DNA of 64,000 nucleotides. It comes from SAR202 cluster bacterium. Lineage in GTDB: Bacteria; Chloroflexota; Dehalococcoidia; Lucifugimonadales; UBA3495. Positions 1-7,910 of the stretch are shown here, piece by piece (position 1 is the first letter of the stretch; each line of letters opens with the position of its first letter). The DNA lies in NCBI GenBank assembly GCA_016872385.1, contig VGZV01000008.1, forward strand, positions 1 to 64,000, read 5' to 3'. A program made the translations under genes and the position numbers. The notes under the pieces are model-generated. The model did not search any database and was not told where the DNA came from. It saw only the letters and a list, made by a program, of their open reading frames with translations.

Positions 1-87
1 CGGCTGGGGCAGCACCCCAAGCTTGCCCCGGCAGCCAATCACAGGGACCCGGCAACAATGCTTCGGTAACATTCCTGGATCAGTGAA

Positions 88-798
88 TCATCTGCCCTTC
101 GGTAACATTCTTGTTTGAGTTGACACGTCGTGGGAGGCTTGGGCCGTAGTACATAACTTGAATAGGCAGCAACCCGTGCAGCGGGGGACTTTGCCGCACC
201 GTTCCTTGGCATGGCGGTCCAGCAAGGCGTGGTACTCATTGAATAACTGACTATCGGCAGGCAAATTTCGGTGGAACAGCAGTTGATAGCTCTGGTAATC
301 CTTGCGCTTCCCCTCCGGCGCAATGCCCACGCGCTCCAGAATCCGGCGAGTATAGGCGTCTATGACAAAGCTGGGGCGTCCGGCGGCATAGACCAGGATG
401 TCGTCGGCGGTCTCGGGGCCAATGCCGTGGATGGACAGCAGCTCTGCCCGGAGATGACTTGTTCCGCCTGCGAGGAACCGGGCCAGGTCGCCGCCGTAGC
501 TGGCGCACACATGGCCTGCAAAGGCCTGGAGCTTGCGCGCTTTGGCATTATAGTATCCGGAAGGACGGATGAGACCGGCCAGTTCCTGCGTGGGCACCTG
601 GTGGATGGCTAGCAAGGACCAGCATCCGGCCCGCTTCAAGTTGCCCAGCGCCAGCTCCACGTTGCGCCATGCCGCGGCCTGGGTGAGTATGGCGCCGATG
701 ACCACGTCCAGCGGTCCTTCGCCGGGCCACCAGCCCTGGGGCCCGTACTGGTCAAAGAGCCGGTGGTACATTTCCTGCAATAACTCGTGCGCAGTCAA
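88..798 (-). CDS. Endonuclease III-like HhH-GPD DNA glycosylase with C-terminal Fe-S cluster motif
   Basis: HhH-type 'LLSIHGIGPETADDILVYAAGRPSFVIDAYTRRIL' and C-terminal Cys motif 'CGKVPRCTGCCLFKLC'. Confidence 0.85.
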   Translation of the reverse strand: MTAHELLQEMYHRLFDQYGPQGWWPGEGPLDVVIGAILTQAAAWRNVELALGNLKRAGCWSLLAIHQVPTQELAGLIRPSGYYNAKARKLQAFAGHVCASYGGDLARFLAGGTSHLRAELLSIHGIGPETADDILVYAAGRPSFVIDAYTRRILERVGIAPEGKRKDYQSYQLLFHRNLPADSQLFNEYHALLDRHAKERCGKVPRCTGCCLFKLCTTAQASHDVSTQTRMLPKGR

Positions 799-1487
799 AG
801 TCGGACTTCCAGCGGGTCAGCCAGGGTAATCTCTTGCGCTGAAACCCGGCAGCGGTAGGCGTAAGCCTCCACCCCTGCAGCCACGGCGTGCCGGAGGGCA
901 TAACCCAGGGCAGGGTCAGCCTGGTCGTGGGGTGCGAAGGCCTTAGCGTCTTCCCGCTGCACTACAAAAATGACTGCCGCCCGATGCCCAGCGGTCAAGA
1001 CTTGCTCCAGGCTGCCCAGGTGCCTCACGCCCCGGATTGTGGGGGCATCGGGAAACAGGCCTACCCCCTGCTCCACCAGCGTCACCGACTTGGTTTCAAT
1101 ATAACAGCGTCCCTGGGGGCCTGTAAGCATCAGGTCAAGGCGGCTTTCGCCAAAGGTCACTTCCCGGGTAATTTGAGTAAACTGGACAAAAGGAGACAGC
1201 CTTCTCTGCTCAATGGCCTCCGCCACTAGGGCGTTGGGCAGCCGGGCGTCAGCGGAAGCCAGAGCCCAGCCCAGGTCCACCAGCGCCAGGTCATACCTGG
1301 TCTTGCGCGCGGCGTCCGCCGCCACCGGCCGCAATAGGATGCGGTTTCCCGCAACCAGCAGTTCCCGCATCCGGCCAGAGTTGGCTACATGCACCAACTC
1401 CGTCTTGCCGTCAATCTCCGCCTCGGCCGCAAAGCGGTTCAGCCGCCGCAAGAACCTGCCTTCCACCAACCTCTGATCAAGCTGCAT
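795..1487 (-). CDS. sfsA: SfsA family DNA/RNA nuclease / sugar fermentation stimulation protein
   Basis: 'EGRFLRRLNRF...HVANSGRMRELL...YIETKSVTLV' typical of SfsA; 4-nt overlap with the upstream gene. Confidence 0.88.
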   Translation of the reverse strand: MQLDQRLVEGRFLRRLNRFAAEAEIDGKTELVHVANSGRMRELLVAGNRILLRPVAADAARKTRYDLALVDLGWALASADARLPNALVAEAIEQRRLSPFVQFTQITREVTFGESRLDLMLTGPQGRCYIETKSVTLVEQGVGLFPDAPTIRGVRHLGSLEQVLTAGHRAAVIFVVQREDAKAFAPHDQADPALGYALRHAVAAGVEAYAYRCRVSAQEITLADPLEVRL

Positions 1488-1583
1488 ATTGCCTCAGCTG
1501 TCGAACTTGCCTGCTCTGTATGCCGCCGTTCCTGCTGCTCAGAGGATATAATGGGACGGCCTAGATTTTCCAGAGGAATGCCC

Positions 1584-2432
1584 ATGTCCGCTTTTGCAGA
1601 ACGTCTTGACCAAGCTTGCCTAACTACCAAAAGCCTGCTCTGCGTGGGGCTGGATGTGGACCCGGCCTGCATGCCGGCGCCTGATGTTTTGCAGTTTAAC
1701 CGGGCCATTGTCAACGCTACCTCAGACCTGGCGTGCGCCTACAAGCCTAACCTGGCTTTTTACGAAGCCCTGGGACTCCCGGGGCTGGAGGCCCTGGCCC
1801 GCACCGTAGAGTATATCCATACATATGCCCCCCACGCTGTCATTATCGGGGATGGCAAACGGGGAGACATTGGCCCTTCTGCCCAGGCCTACGCCAAAGC
1901 CATGTTTCATGTGTGGGGATTTGATGCCATCACCATTAACGCCTGGGGCGGGCAGGATACCGTATCCCCATTCTTGGAAGACCCCAGCAGGGGAGTATTT
2001 ATCTGGTGCCGGGGCTCCAACCCCGGCTCGGCGGACTTGCAGGACTTGGCCCTGGAAGAAGGGCTTCACGGCACCCAACACCGGGTCCCCGTGTACCAGC
2101 GGCTGGCCAGTCTGGCCCAGAGATGGAATAGCCAGGGCAACCTGGGTCTGGTGGTTGGGGCCACTGTGCCGGCCCAACTGGCGGCGGTGCGCCGGCTGTG
2201 TCCAGACATGCCCCTGCTCATCCCAGGGGTAGGCGCCCAAGGGGGCGATTTGGAGGAGGCGGTGCGGTTGGGTGTGGACGTCCACGGCCGCGGGGCCATC
2301 ATCAACGCCTCCCGCAGCATCATCTATGCTTCCAAGGGGCCGGATTTTCCCGCAGCGGCCCGGCTGGAAGCGTCGCGCATCCGCGACGCCATTGCCAAGT
2401 GCCTGGAAGCGGAGGGCAAAGGTTGGCCCTAG
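1584..2432 (+). CDS. pyrF: Orotidine 5'-phosphate decarboxylase
   Basis: 'LCVGLDVDP', 'YKPNLAFYEALG', 'VIIGDGKRGDIGPSAQAYAKAMF'; internal ATG with AGAGGA SD preferred over the ORF start at 1389. Confidence 0.9.
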   Translation: MSAFAERLDQACLTTKSLLCVGLDVDPACMPAPDVLQFNRAIVNATSDLACAYKPNLAFYEALGLPGLEALARTVEYIHTYAPHAVIIGDGKRGDIGPSAQAYAKAMFHVWGFDAITINAWGGQDTVSPFLEDPSRGVFIWCRGSNPGSADLQDLALEEGLHGTQHRVPVYQRLASLAQRWNSQGNLGLVVGATVPAQLAAVRRLCPDMPLLIPGVGAQGGDLEEAVRLGVDVHGRGAIINASRSIIYASKGPDFPAAARLEASRIRDAIAKCLEAEGKGWP

Positions 2433-2617
2433 AGCTGAACATCGGCGACATGGTGCGTATGCGTAAGGCGCACCCCTGCGGGGGGTACTTGTGGCGCGTC
2501 ACCCGCCTGGGCGCGGACATTGGCCTGGAGTGCCAACAGTGCGGGCGTTACGTAATGCTACCCCGGCCTTATCTGGAGCGCAGGGTGCGCGAAGTTTTGC
2601 CCGCGGGCGGCGGCTAG
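2423..2617 (+). CDS. DUF951 domain-containing small protein
   Basis: 'DMVRMRKAHPCGGYLWRVTRLGADIGLECQQCGRYVMLPR' fits DUF951; probable TTG start overlapping the pyrF stop. Confidence 0.75.
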   Translation: MALELNIGDMVRMRKAHPCGGYLWRVTRLGADIGLECQQCGRYVMLPRPYLERRVREVLPAGGG

Positions 2618-3570
2618 GTCCCGTCCCCTCCAGCCGCCAGGGGAGCTAACTGGTCTGGGCGATTGTCCCATTCCCAGACTTCCGGGTGAAACCCTTGCAG
2701 TTCATCGTTCAGGCTCTGGATGAAGTTGCGTACTGAACGGCCCAGAAACTTCCCCTTCAGCGTGCATATGCCGATGAGGGAACTGGGGAAAATGTGGTCC
2801 AGGCGCATTACTCCCAGTTTGTGATGGTCGTCGGGGTGCAAAGTGAAGTCGCTGGTGATGGCCACTCCCATCCCAATTTCCACGTAACGTTTGATGGACT
2901 CGGAATTGTCTACCGAGAGCACCACCTCAAAATTCTGGCCGTGGCTCTTCAGGGCTTGTTCCACCTTTTGCCGGGTGAGGCTTTCCGGGCCAGAGAGGAT
3001 AAGTGGCCAATGGGCAATGTCGTGGAGCTGCAGGGGGTGAACCTTCAGCAACAGGTGGTCGGGAGGAGTAATCAGCACCACGTTGTACTGGAACAGCCCG
3101 GCAAAATCCAGGCTGGAGTCATCCGGCGGCGGCGGAGAACACACACCCAGGTCTACCTCGCCAGCCTTGATTAGCTGGATGAGCGGAGTGTAAGCCCGCG
3201 CCATCAGCCGGATACGCACTTCCGGATATGCCATGCGGAAGGGCTGGATAGCCCTGGGCAGATGGTGCATCACCAGGTCCGGGTAAGCGCCCACCACGAA
3301 AGCCCCTCTGCCCTCGGAATAGTCCATCTGGGTTTTCAGGACGTCTACCGATTCAACAATGGGGCTTACCAATTCCAGGAAGGCAGAGCCGTCTGAGGTG
3401 AGCAGGATCGGGCGCTTGATGCGGTCGAACAAAGTTATGCCGAACTCCTCTTCCAGCTTCCTAAGGTGGGTGGTCACCGTAGGCTGCCCTAACTCCAGCC
3501 GGCGCGCCGCCTTGGAAACGCTGCGCAGGCGGGCTACATGGTAGAAGCTGACCAGTTCCCGGAGTTCCAT
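2614..3570 (-). CDS. LysR family transcriptional regulator (CysB-like)
   Basis: N-terminal wHTH 'FYHVARLRSVSKAARRLELGQPTVTTHLRKLEEEFGITLFDR' plus LysR substrate domain. Confidence 0.9.
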   Translation of the reverse strand: MELRELVSFYHVARLRSVSKAARRLELGQPTVTTHLRKLEEEFGITLFDRIKRPILLTSDGSAFLELVSPIVESVDVLKTQMDYSEGRGAFVVGAYPDLVMHHLPRAIQPFRMAYPEVRIRLMARAYTPLIQLIKAGEVDLGVCSPPPPDDSSLDFAGLFQYNVVLITPPDHLLLKVHPLQLHDIAHWPLILSGPESLTRQKVEQALKSHGQNFEVVLSVDNSESIKRYVEIGMGVAITSDFTLHPDDHHKLGVMRLDHIFPSSLIGICTLKGKFLGRSVRNFIQSLNDELQGFHPEVWEWDNRPDQLAPLAAGGDGT

Positions 3571-3606
3571 AATTCCGCTCCTCTAGAGCGCATCGAGTAG
3601 CGAAAT

Positions 3607-3625
3607 ATAGTATATCATATACTAT
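3607..3625. promoter_or_regulatory. Perfect inverted repeat ATAGTATA-TCA-TATACTAT, candidate LysR-type operator
   Basis: 8-bp perfect dyad in the divergent lysR/ferredoxin intergenic region, just upstream of a -35 box. Confidence 0.55.
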
Positions 3626-3628
3626 CCC

Positions 3629-3657
3629 TTGACAAAATATGGCAGCCCAATGAGAAT
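3629..3657 (+). promoter_or_regulatory. Candidate sigma70-type promoter for the ferredoxin gene (TTGACA-N17-GAGAAT)
   Basis: Consensus -35 TTGACA at 3629-3634; 17-bp spacer; 4/6 match -10. Confidence 0.5.
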
Positions 3658-3731
3658 GGGATACAGTTGGACACACTCTGCGTTGCGACTAAACAGGGGT
3701 GTGTTTGCCCAGTCCACATCAGGAGCGAGTC

Positions 3732-3974
3732 GTGCCCTTCGTCATAACTGAGCCGTGCATCGGGGTAAAAGAAGGCACCTGCACGGAGGTGTGCCCGGTG
3801 GACTGCATCCAGACCAATGAAAGCGAGCCAATGTACTATATTAACCCCAGTGAGTGCATTGATTGCGCCTACTGTGAGGGGGTCTGTCCGGTACAGGCCA
3901 TTTTTGACGAGTTCCGGGTTCCGCCCAAGTGGCGGCAGTACGTGCAGAAAAATAGGGCGTTTTTTAAAAAGTAG
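3732..3974 (+). CDS. Ferredoxin family protein with two Fe-S cluster motifs
   Basis: 'CIGVKEGTCTEVCPVDCI...CIDCAYCEGVCPVQAI'; GTG start with AGGAG SD. Confidence 0.88.
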   Translation: MPFVITEPCIGVKEGTCTEVCPVDCIQTNESEPMYYINPSECIDCAYCEGVCPVQAIFDEFRVPPKWRQYVQKNRAFFKK

Positions 3975-4052
3975 TTTGAGGCATCGCGCGGAGAACTGAT
4001 ACGGCATCCGGTGGCTGTAGACATAGTGTAAGCGTGGATTAGTTATCCAGAG

Positions 4053-4079
4053 GCCGGAGCCAGTAGGTTTCCGGCTTTT
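4053..4079 (+). terminator. Candidate Rho-independent terminator
   Basis: GCCGGA...TCCGGC stem followed by TTTT, downstream of the ferredoxin gene; long loop. Confidence 0.35.
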
Positions 4080-4132
4080 GGCGCTTGCAGCCATTACTCG
4101 GTTGGCCTTGGGTTGCAGGGTAAAAGGGGCCC

Positions 4133-5710
4133 GTGGAATTATTCGGAGGAAACTTGAGCAGCAAGGGCGGACTTCTTCACCAGTTGAATGTCTTGGGCGC
4201 GTTTAAAGAGCTGGGGTCCACCAGGGAGCGCAAGGATACCCTGATGGGCGTAGCTACTACCCGGCTGTTGGTCCAGCTCATGAGCATGCCCGTGGCCTTG
4301 ACCATACCTTCTGTGGCCCGGGAATTCGACACTACCGTAGCCCATGCTGCATGGATGGTGGTCATCCGGCTGCTGGCCTTGGGCAGCACTGTGTTTTTGG
4401 CCGCCCGCCTGGGAGAAAAATACGGACACGTCCGCGTTTACTTCATGGGTTCCATCATAATGTGTATTGCGGGCCTGCTGGCGGCGGCGTCGCTCAGCAT
4501 GGGGCAGTTGATCTTGTGGAGCGGTGTGGCTGGATTTGGTGGCGCGCTGATTACAGCCAACTCCAACGCCATCCTGACCATGGTCTTTGGCGCCAAGGAG
4601 CGGGGACGCGCCTTCTCGGTGCCGGTGACCGCCGCCAAGTTTGGTGCGGTGATCGGCGTAGTCCTGTTTGGGCTGTTCCTGGAATGGTTGAGCTGGCGCC
4701 TGGTTTTCCTCACCACCTTCCCCATTGGTCTGCTGGCCATCAAGAACAGTTATCCGTTGCTGAAGTACAAGATGCAGCAGGCGGCTGAGAAGTCCAAAAA
4801 TATCTCAATTGACTACTTTGGGGCAGCCCTGATGGTGGCTACCCTGGGCGTCTTGATCCTCTCGGTCTCCCACCTGCACGAAGGGGTTGAATCCTTTACC
4901 AGCCCGTCAGCCAAATCCTACCACCCACCCATGCACCTGCTGGCTGGCTCGCTGTTCGCCCTGTTCCTGGTCACTCAGTTGCGCAGCCCCAAGCCGTTCC
5001 TGGACTTCCGATACTTCAGGAACAAATTCTTCTCCATGGCGCTCTTCAGCAGCATGACCTACCACCTGTCCATGCTGGCGGTCATGACGCTGGTGCCCAT
5101 CATGGTGGAAGACGGCCTGGGCAAGGGTCCCATGGCGGTGACCATTGTTTTGCTGCCCCACCAGTTGGCGGGCCTGATCATGCCGTCCTGGGCCGGATGG
5201 GTGTATGATCGTTACAACCCGCGCTGGTTGCAGCCGGGGGCGCTGGTGCTAATTGCCCTGGGCATCGGGTTGCTGGCAATTTTCGCCGCGTCAGTGCCTA
5301 TCTGGGTCTTGCCGATCCTGTTGTTCCCGGCGTCCATTGGCACTTCCGTGTTCAACGCACCCAACAACGCCCAGATTATGAGTTCCCTGCCTGAGAACCG
5401 CAGCTTCGCGGCGGGGATGCTGGAGACCTCCACCCAGATGGGACACACCATCGGCAGCACCATTGGCGCTACGGTGATGGGGTTGACCCTTCCCGCTACC
5501 ATTGCCCTGTTGCCTGCGCTGGAGGCACAGCACTATTACCGGGAAGGCTTCCAGAACTCAGCCATAACGGTGGTGGGCATAATAATTTTGGGCAGCATTG
5601 TGGCCATCTTCCGCAAGGCCTCGGAGAAGCGGACGGCCACCGCGGCGGCGCCCCCGGCACAGGCCGCACCCGCAGCGGCGCCCAGTGGCGGCGGCGACGG
5701 TAACGACTGA
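4133..5710 (+). CDS. MFS transporter (DHA2-like)
   Basis: Multi-TM protein, many hydrophobic helices, 'GFGGALITANSNAILTMVFGAKERGRAFSV'-type MFS motif; Ala/Pro-rich tail. Confidence 0.85.
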   Translation: MELFGGNLSSKGGLLHQLNVLGAFKELGSTRERKDTLMGVATTRLLVQLMSMPVALTIPSVAREFDTTVAHAAWMVVIRLLALGSTVFLAARLGEKYGHVRVYFMGSIIMCIAGLLAAASLSMGQLILWSGVAGFGGALITANSNAILTMVFGAKERGRAFSVPVTAAKFGAVIGVVLFGLFLEWLSWRLVFLTTFPIGLLAIKNSYPLLKYKMQQAAEKSKNISIDYFGAALMVATLGVLILSVSHLHEGVESFTSPSAKSYHPPMHLLAGSLFALFLVTQLRSPKPFLDFRYFRNKFFSMALFSSMTYHLSMLAVMTLVPIMVEDGLGKGPMAVTIVLLPHQLAGLIMPSWAGWVYDRYNPRWLQPGALVLIALGIGLLAIFAASVPIWVLPILLFPASIGTSVFNAPNNAQIMSSLPENRSFAAGMLETSTQMGHTIGSTIGATVMGLTLPATIALLPALEAQHYYREGFQNSAITVVGIIILGSIVAIFRKASEKRTATAAAPPAQAAPAAAPSGGGDGND

Positions 5711-5739
5711 TCTTGTATCTGCTGGATACTTGCTGTACT

Positions 5740-5772
5740 GCGGGGTGGTTAACAAGCCACCCCGCTTTTATT
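5740..5772 (+). terminator. Rho-independent terminator
   Basis: GCGGGGTGG-TTAACAAG-CCACCCCGC followed by TTTTATT. Confidence 0.75.
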
Positions 5773-5815
5773 GCCGGAGAAACCTGGGTAACCGATTTGG
5801 CTAGGAGTTAAGCTG

Positions 5816-6769
5816 ATGGCAATTTTCTTGCGTGATGAAGAAGTCCGTGAACTGTTGACCATGGAGGATATGGTTGCGGCCATTGAATCCATGCAAAAGC
5901 ACTTTGGCCAGGGTCAGGCTTTCAACCTGCCCCGCCGCAAGATTATTGCCACGGGCGGGATGCTGGCTGTGATGGGCGGCGGCCTGTTCTACGATGGCGT
6001 GCTGGGAGTCAAGACCTACACGGTGGTCAAGGGCAAGTACTCTTTTCAGGTAAGTCTGTACGATGCCGATTCGGGCAAGCTGCTGTGTTACACCCAGGCC
6101 AACCGGCTGGGCCAGCTCCGCACTGGGGCCACCACCGCCGTAGCAGTGAAGTATCTGGCGAAGCAGGATGCGGCGCGGGTGGCAATCATTGGCACAGGTT
6201 ACCAGGCGCCTACCCAGCTGGAGGCCCTGACCAAGGTGCGCAAGCTGGCAGCCATCAAGGCCTTCAGCCGGAACGCGCAGAACCGCCAGGCCTTTGCCCG
6301 CACCATGTCCGACTCCCTGGGGCTTGAAGTGGACCCCGCCGCCAGCGGCGAAGCAGCCGTCCGGGACAGTGATGTGGTTATCTGCATCGCCGCCACCATG
6401 GAGCCGGTGGTCCAAGGGGCCTGGCTCTCGCAGGGGACTACTCTAATCGCCGCCGGGCCAACCACCTGGCGCGCCCGGGAGGTGGACGACGCTGCCCTGA
6501 CCCGCGCCGACAAGCTGTTTGTGGACTCGGCAGAGCAGGCGCCCGCAGAGGCGGGAGACCTGGCCAGCGCCGCCGACCGGGGCCTGGCGCAGTGGAGCCA
6601 GTTGCAGGAGCTGCGGCAGGTGGTGGCGGGCAACATCAAGGGGCGGGACAATGCCCGGCAGATAATCTACGCCAAGCTCATGGGCACCGGCGTGGCCGAC
6701 GTGGCCGCCGCCAAGCTGGCCTATGACCGGGCCAAAGCTGCCGGGGCTGGCGTGGAGATGGAGTGGTAG
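5816..6769 (+). CDS. Ornithine cyclodeaminase / mu-crystallin family protein
   Basis: 'LGQLRTGATTAVAVKYLAKQDAARVAIIGTGYQAPTQLEAL' and 'VICIAATMEPVVQGAWLSQGTTLIAAGP'. Confidence 0.85.
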   Translation: MAIFLRDEEVRELLTMEDMVAAIESMQKHFGQGQAFNLPRRKIIATGGMLAVMGGGLFYDGVLGVKTYTVVKGKYSFQVSLYDADSGKLLCYTQANRLGQLRTGATTAVAVKYLAKQDAARVAIIGTGYQAPTQLEALTKVRKLAAIKAFSRNAQNRQAFARTMSDSLGLEVDPAASGEAAVRDSDVVICIAATMEPVVQGAWLSQGTTLIAAGPTTWRAREVDDAALTRADKLFVDSAEQAPAEAGDLASAADRGLAQWSQLQELRQVVAGNIKGRDNARQIIYAKLMGTGVADVAAAKLAYDRAKAAGAGVEMEW

Positions 6770-6783
6770 GGGGAACGTAAAGA

Positions 6784-7671
6784 ATGGTCGAGAGCCTGAT
6801 TATCCCGAGTCGAATAAAGCTGGTGCGGGAACTTATTCATCTGGGTGCAGATGATGAATACGACATCATATCGGCGCGTTTCGAATGTCTGGGAAACGAA
6901 GTATGGCTTCGAGCATCAGCGTTGCTACGCATGAAGGTGAAGGGAAGGAATGACGAACTGGACACACTGGTCAGACTGTCTCCGGCCTTCAAATACACGA
7001 GTTTGAGACTAACCGACCTTTTCGACCGCCTGGCTCAACTAGAGTGGATGAGAGAGGGCATGACTAAGGAACCAGACATGGCGGAGTTTGCCCAGCACGG
7101 TATTACGGGTGTCAAATCTATGTGGCGACCATTCATGTCTCTGGGGATTAAGGACTTTCACAGCGATGTTGCTAGCCTGATGGACTCCATCGCGGCTTTG
7201 GTTATGCAGGTTCAAGGGGAAATCCCCACATTGAAGCAGTCGCCCGGATTTTCGTGGGTTGAGAAGAAGGGACATTCTCGAAAATACGTGCCGGAAAATA
7301 TCCTGGCAATCATAGACAAAACTGATTCCTGGTGGCCAACCATAAAGGAGGTTCGGGATGTGCTGAACCATCGCGAACACCTTAAGCTGGTATTTGGAAC
7401 TCCGACCGATGGTATCCTATTCCAAGTCTATGAAGGGCCCCAGGAGCCGAAGATATTGGACAGCCACCTTATGCATCCCAATTCCCACAACGTTGTGGAT
7501 TTCGGGCTTTACTCAGCCTGGGTATTGTCCGAAATGTTTGTCTTCCTTGAAGACGTCGGGGAACAAATTGCTGACATCCTCAAATTTGGAAGCATGACCC
7601 CCAGTATGAGGATGGGAAATTTCAAATCAATTGCTGCATCTTTGGAAAAATTAGTTGCCGTTGCAATTTGA
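6784..7671 (+). CDS. Uncharacterised protein with a possible HEPN-type RDxxxH motif
   Basis: Complete 295-aa ORF; 'IKEVRDVLNHREHLKLV' matches R[N/D/H]x3H; no other family recognised. Confidence 0.6.
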   Translation: MVESLIIPSRIKLVRELIHLGADDEYDIISARFECLGNEVWLRASALLRMKVKGRNDELDTLVRLSPAFKYTSLRLTDLFDRLAQLEWMREGMTKEPDMAEFAQHGITGVKSMWRPFMSLGIKDFHSDVASLMDSIAALVMQVQGEIPTLKQSPGFSWVEKKGHSRKYVPENILAIIDKTDSWWPTIKEVRDVLNHREHLKLVFGTPTDGILFQVYEGPQEPKILDSHLMHPNSHNVVDFGLYSAWVLSEMFVFLEDVGEQIADILKFGSMTPSMRMGNFKSIAASLEKLVAVAI

Positions 7672-7683
7672 CCAAGACTACTG

Positions 7684-7889
7684 TTACATAGACACTTCCA
7701 CTTCCTGCACGTCAGCTTCTTTCAGGGAGTCCGCAATTGCCGCCAGGTATTCCTGAATGGCGTCCTTGTTGTTCTCTAAGGCCTCCGCATGAGGTTGGTA
7801 CGCCGTTGCGACCAGAACTCCGGCAGGTCGGGGCAAGAAATGCTGAACCCTTCCTCGGATTGAAGAAGCAAGACTACTTTGTATCGCAT
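7684..7889 (-). pseudogene. Frameshifted HicB-family antitoxin-like gene
   Basis: Frame 1 'MRYKVVLLLQSEEGFSISCPDLPEFWSQ', then after a frame change 'HAEALENNKDAIQEYLAAIADSLKEADVQEVEVSM*'; SD GGAGGGA upstream of the ATG. Confidence 0.75.
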
Positions 7890-7910
7890 GGTTTCTCCCT
7901 CCGGCAGGCG

